Notes under the pieces: model-generated
The model's database searches: none
Seen by the model: the letters and a program-made list of their open reading frames with translations, nothing else
Told to the model about the DNA's origin: nothing
Translations under genes and position numbers: made by a program
Part shown: positions 6,268 to 6,522 of the stretch, one piece after another
Layout: each line of letters begins with the position of its first letter
Numbering within the stretch: position 1 is the first letter of the stretch
Source of the DNA: an uncultured Flavobacteriia bacterium
Lineage (GTDB): Bacteria > Bacteroidota > Bacteroidia > Flavobacteriales > Flavobacteriaceae
Direction: 5' to 3'
Assembly (NCBI GenBank): GCA_946482495.1
Contig: CAMLRV010000133.1
Location: 1-6,522, forward strand
Length of the DNA stretch: 6,522 nucleotides

Positions 6268-6522
6268 ATGAAGAAGATTTTTTTATTGTTAGTTTTAATC
6301 GCTAACCAAAGTTTTTCGCAAGATGTTATTGATAAAATTGCAAAAGAAACTTGTGAATGTATAGCTGCCAAAAATATTAATTTAGAAACGGCTAAACCAA
6401 AAGATTTAAAAATGCAATTGGGATTGTGTGTTATGCAATCTTATAGTTTAAATAAAGATAAACTTCCTAAAAACAAAAGACTTGCACTTGAAAATGATAA
6501 TCAAATGGAAGAATTTGGTTCT
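6268..6522 (+). CDS. Small secreted protein of unknown function (partial, 3' end missing)
   Basis: An open frame from ATG 6268 to the window edge, 85 codons with no stop. It starts MKKIFLLLVLIANQSFSQ, a signal peptide with probable cleavage after FSQ, so the product is exported to the periplasm or beyond. The mature part begins DVIDKIAKETCECIAAKN and contains C29, C31 and C54 (GLCVMQS), perhaps disulfide-bonded. I recall similar short exported hypothetical proteins with a KE.CEC motif in Flavobacterium but know no function. It starts 1 nt after the stop of the CCG-domain gene, so it is very likely in the same operon and possibly translationally coupled. Gene reality is well supported by the signal peptide, spacing and codon use; the role is unknown. 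Confidence 0.78.
   Translation, partial: MKKIFLLLVLIANQSFSQDVIDKIAKETCECIAAKNINLETAKPKDLKMQLGLCVMQSYSLNKDKLPKNKRLALENDNQMEEFGS

Overview
The window looks like chromosomal DNA of a Flavobacterium-like member of the Bacteroidota. It is strongly AT-rich, its genes lack Shine-Dalgarno leaders, it carries a TTTG-N19-TAnnTTTG promoter typical of the phylum, and its protein families and gene order (LptD-like gene, Amidase_3 amidases, MCE/MlaD protein, Fe-S/CCG oxidoreductase genes) match what I recall from Flavobacteriaceae. The genus is inferred from this recall, not from a search.

Layout: the left edge (1-143, minus strand) holds the N-terminus of an exported protein, by synteny probably the LPS-assembly protein LptD. 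A short divergent region follows with promoter-like elements for both directions. On the plus strand come two tandem paralogous N-acetylmuramoyl-L-alanine amidases (253-1338 and 1343-2461), 4 nt apart. Each has a signal peptide, an Amidase_3 domain with an AmiC-like insertion and a C-terminal SPOR-like segment. A 148-nt spacer with a small hairpin precedes an MCE/MlaD-type lipid-transport protein (2610), which is cut by an in-frame TAA at 3375-3377. The same frame then stays open to 3575 and encodes the conserved C-terminal part of the family.

Next is a respiratory-type module: a membrane protein with two 4Fe-4S motifs (3588-4922), a small HAD-fold protein (4984-5442) and a soluble CCG-domain Fe-S protein (5475-6266). 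The two Fe-S proteins look like the halves of an EtfD/HdrDE-like quinone-linked oxidoreductase. The window ends inside a small secreted protein of unknown function (6268 onwards), 1 nt after the CCG gene.

The left part thus concerns the cell envelope (LPS assembly, peptidoglycan cleavage, lipid transport) and the right part membrane electron transfer. Gene families and order look ordinary for the group. I see no mobile element, CRISPR, RNA gene or defence system. The observation most worth checking is the nonsense codon in the MlaD-like gene.
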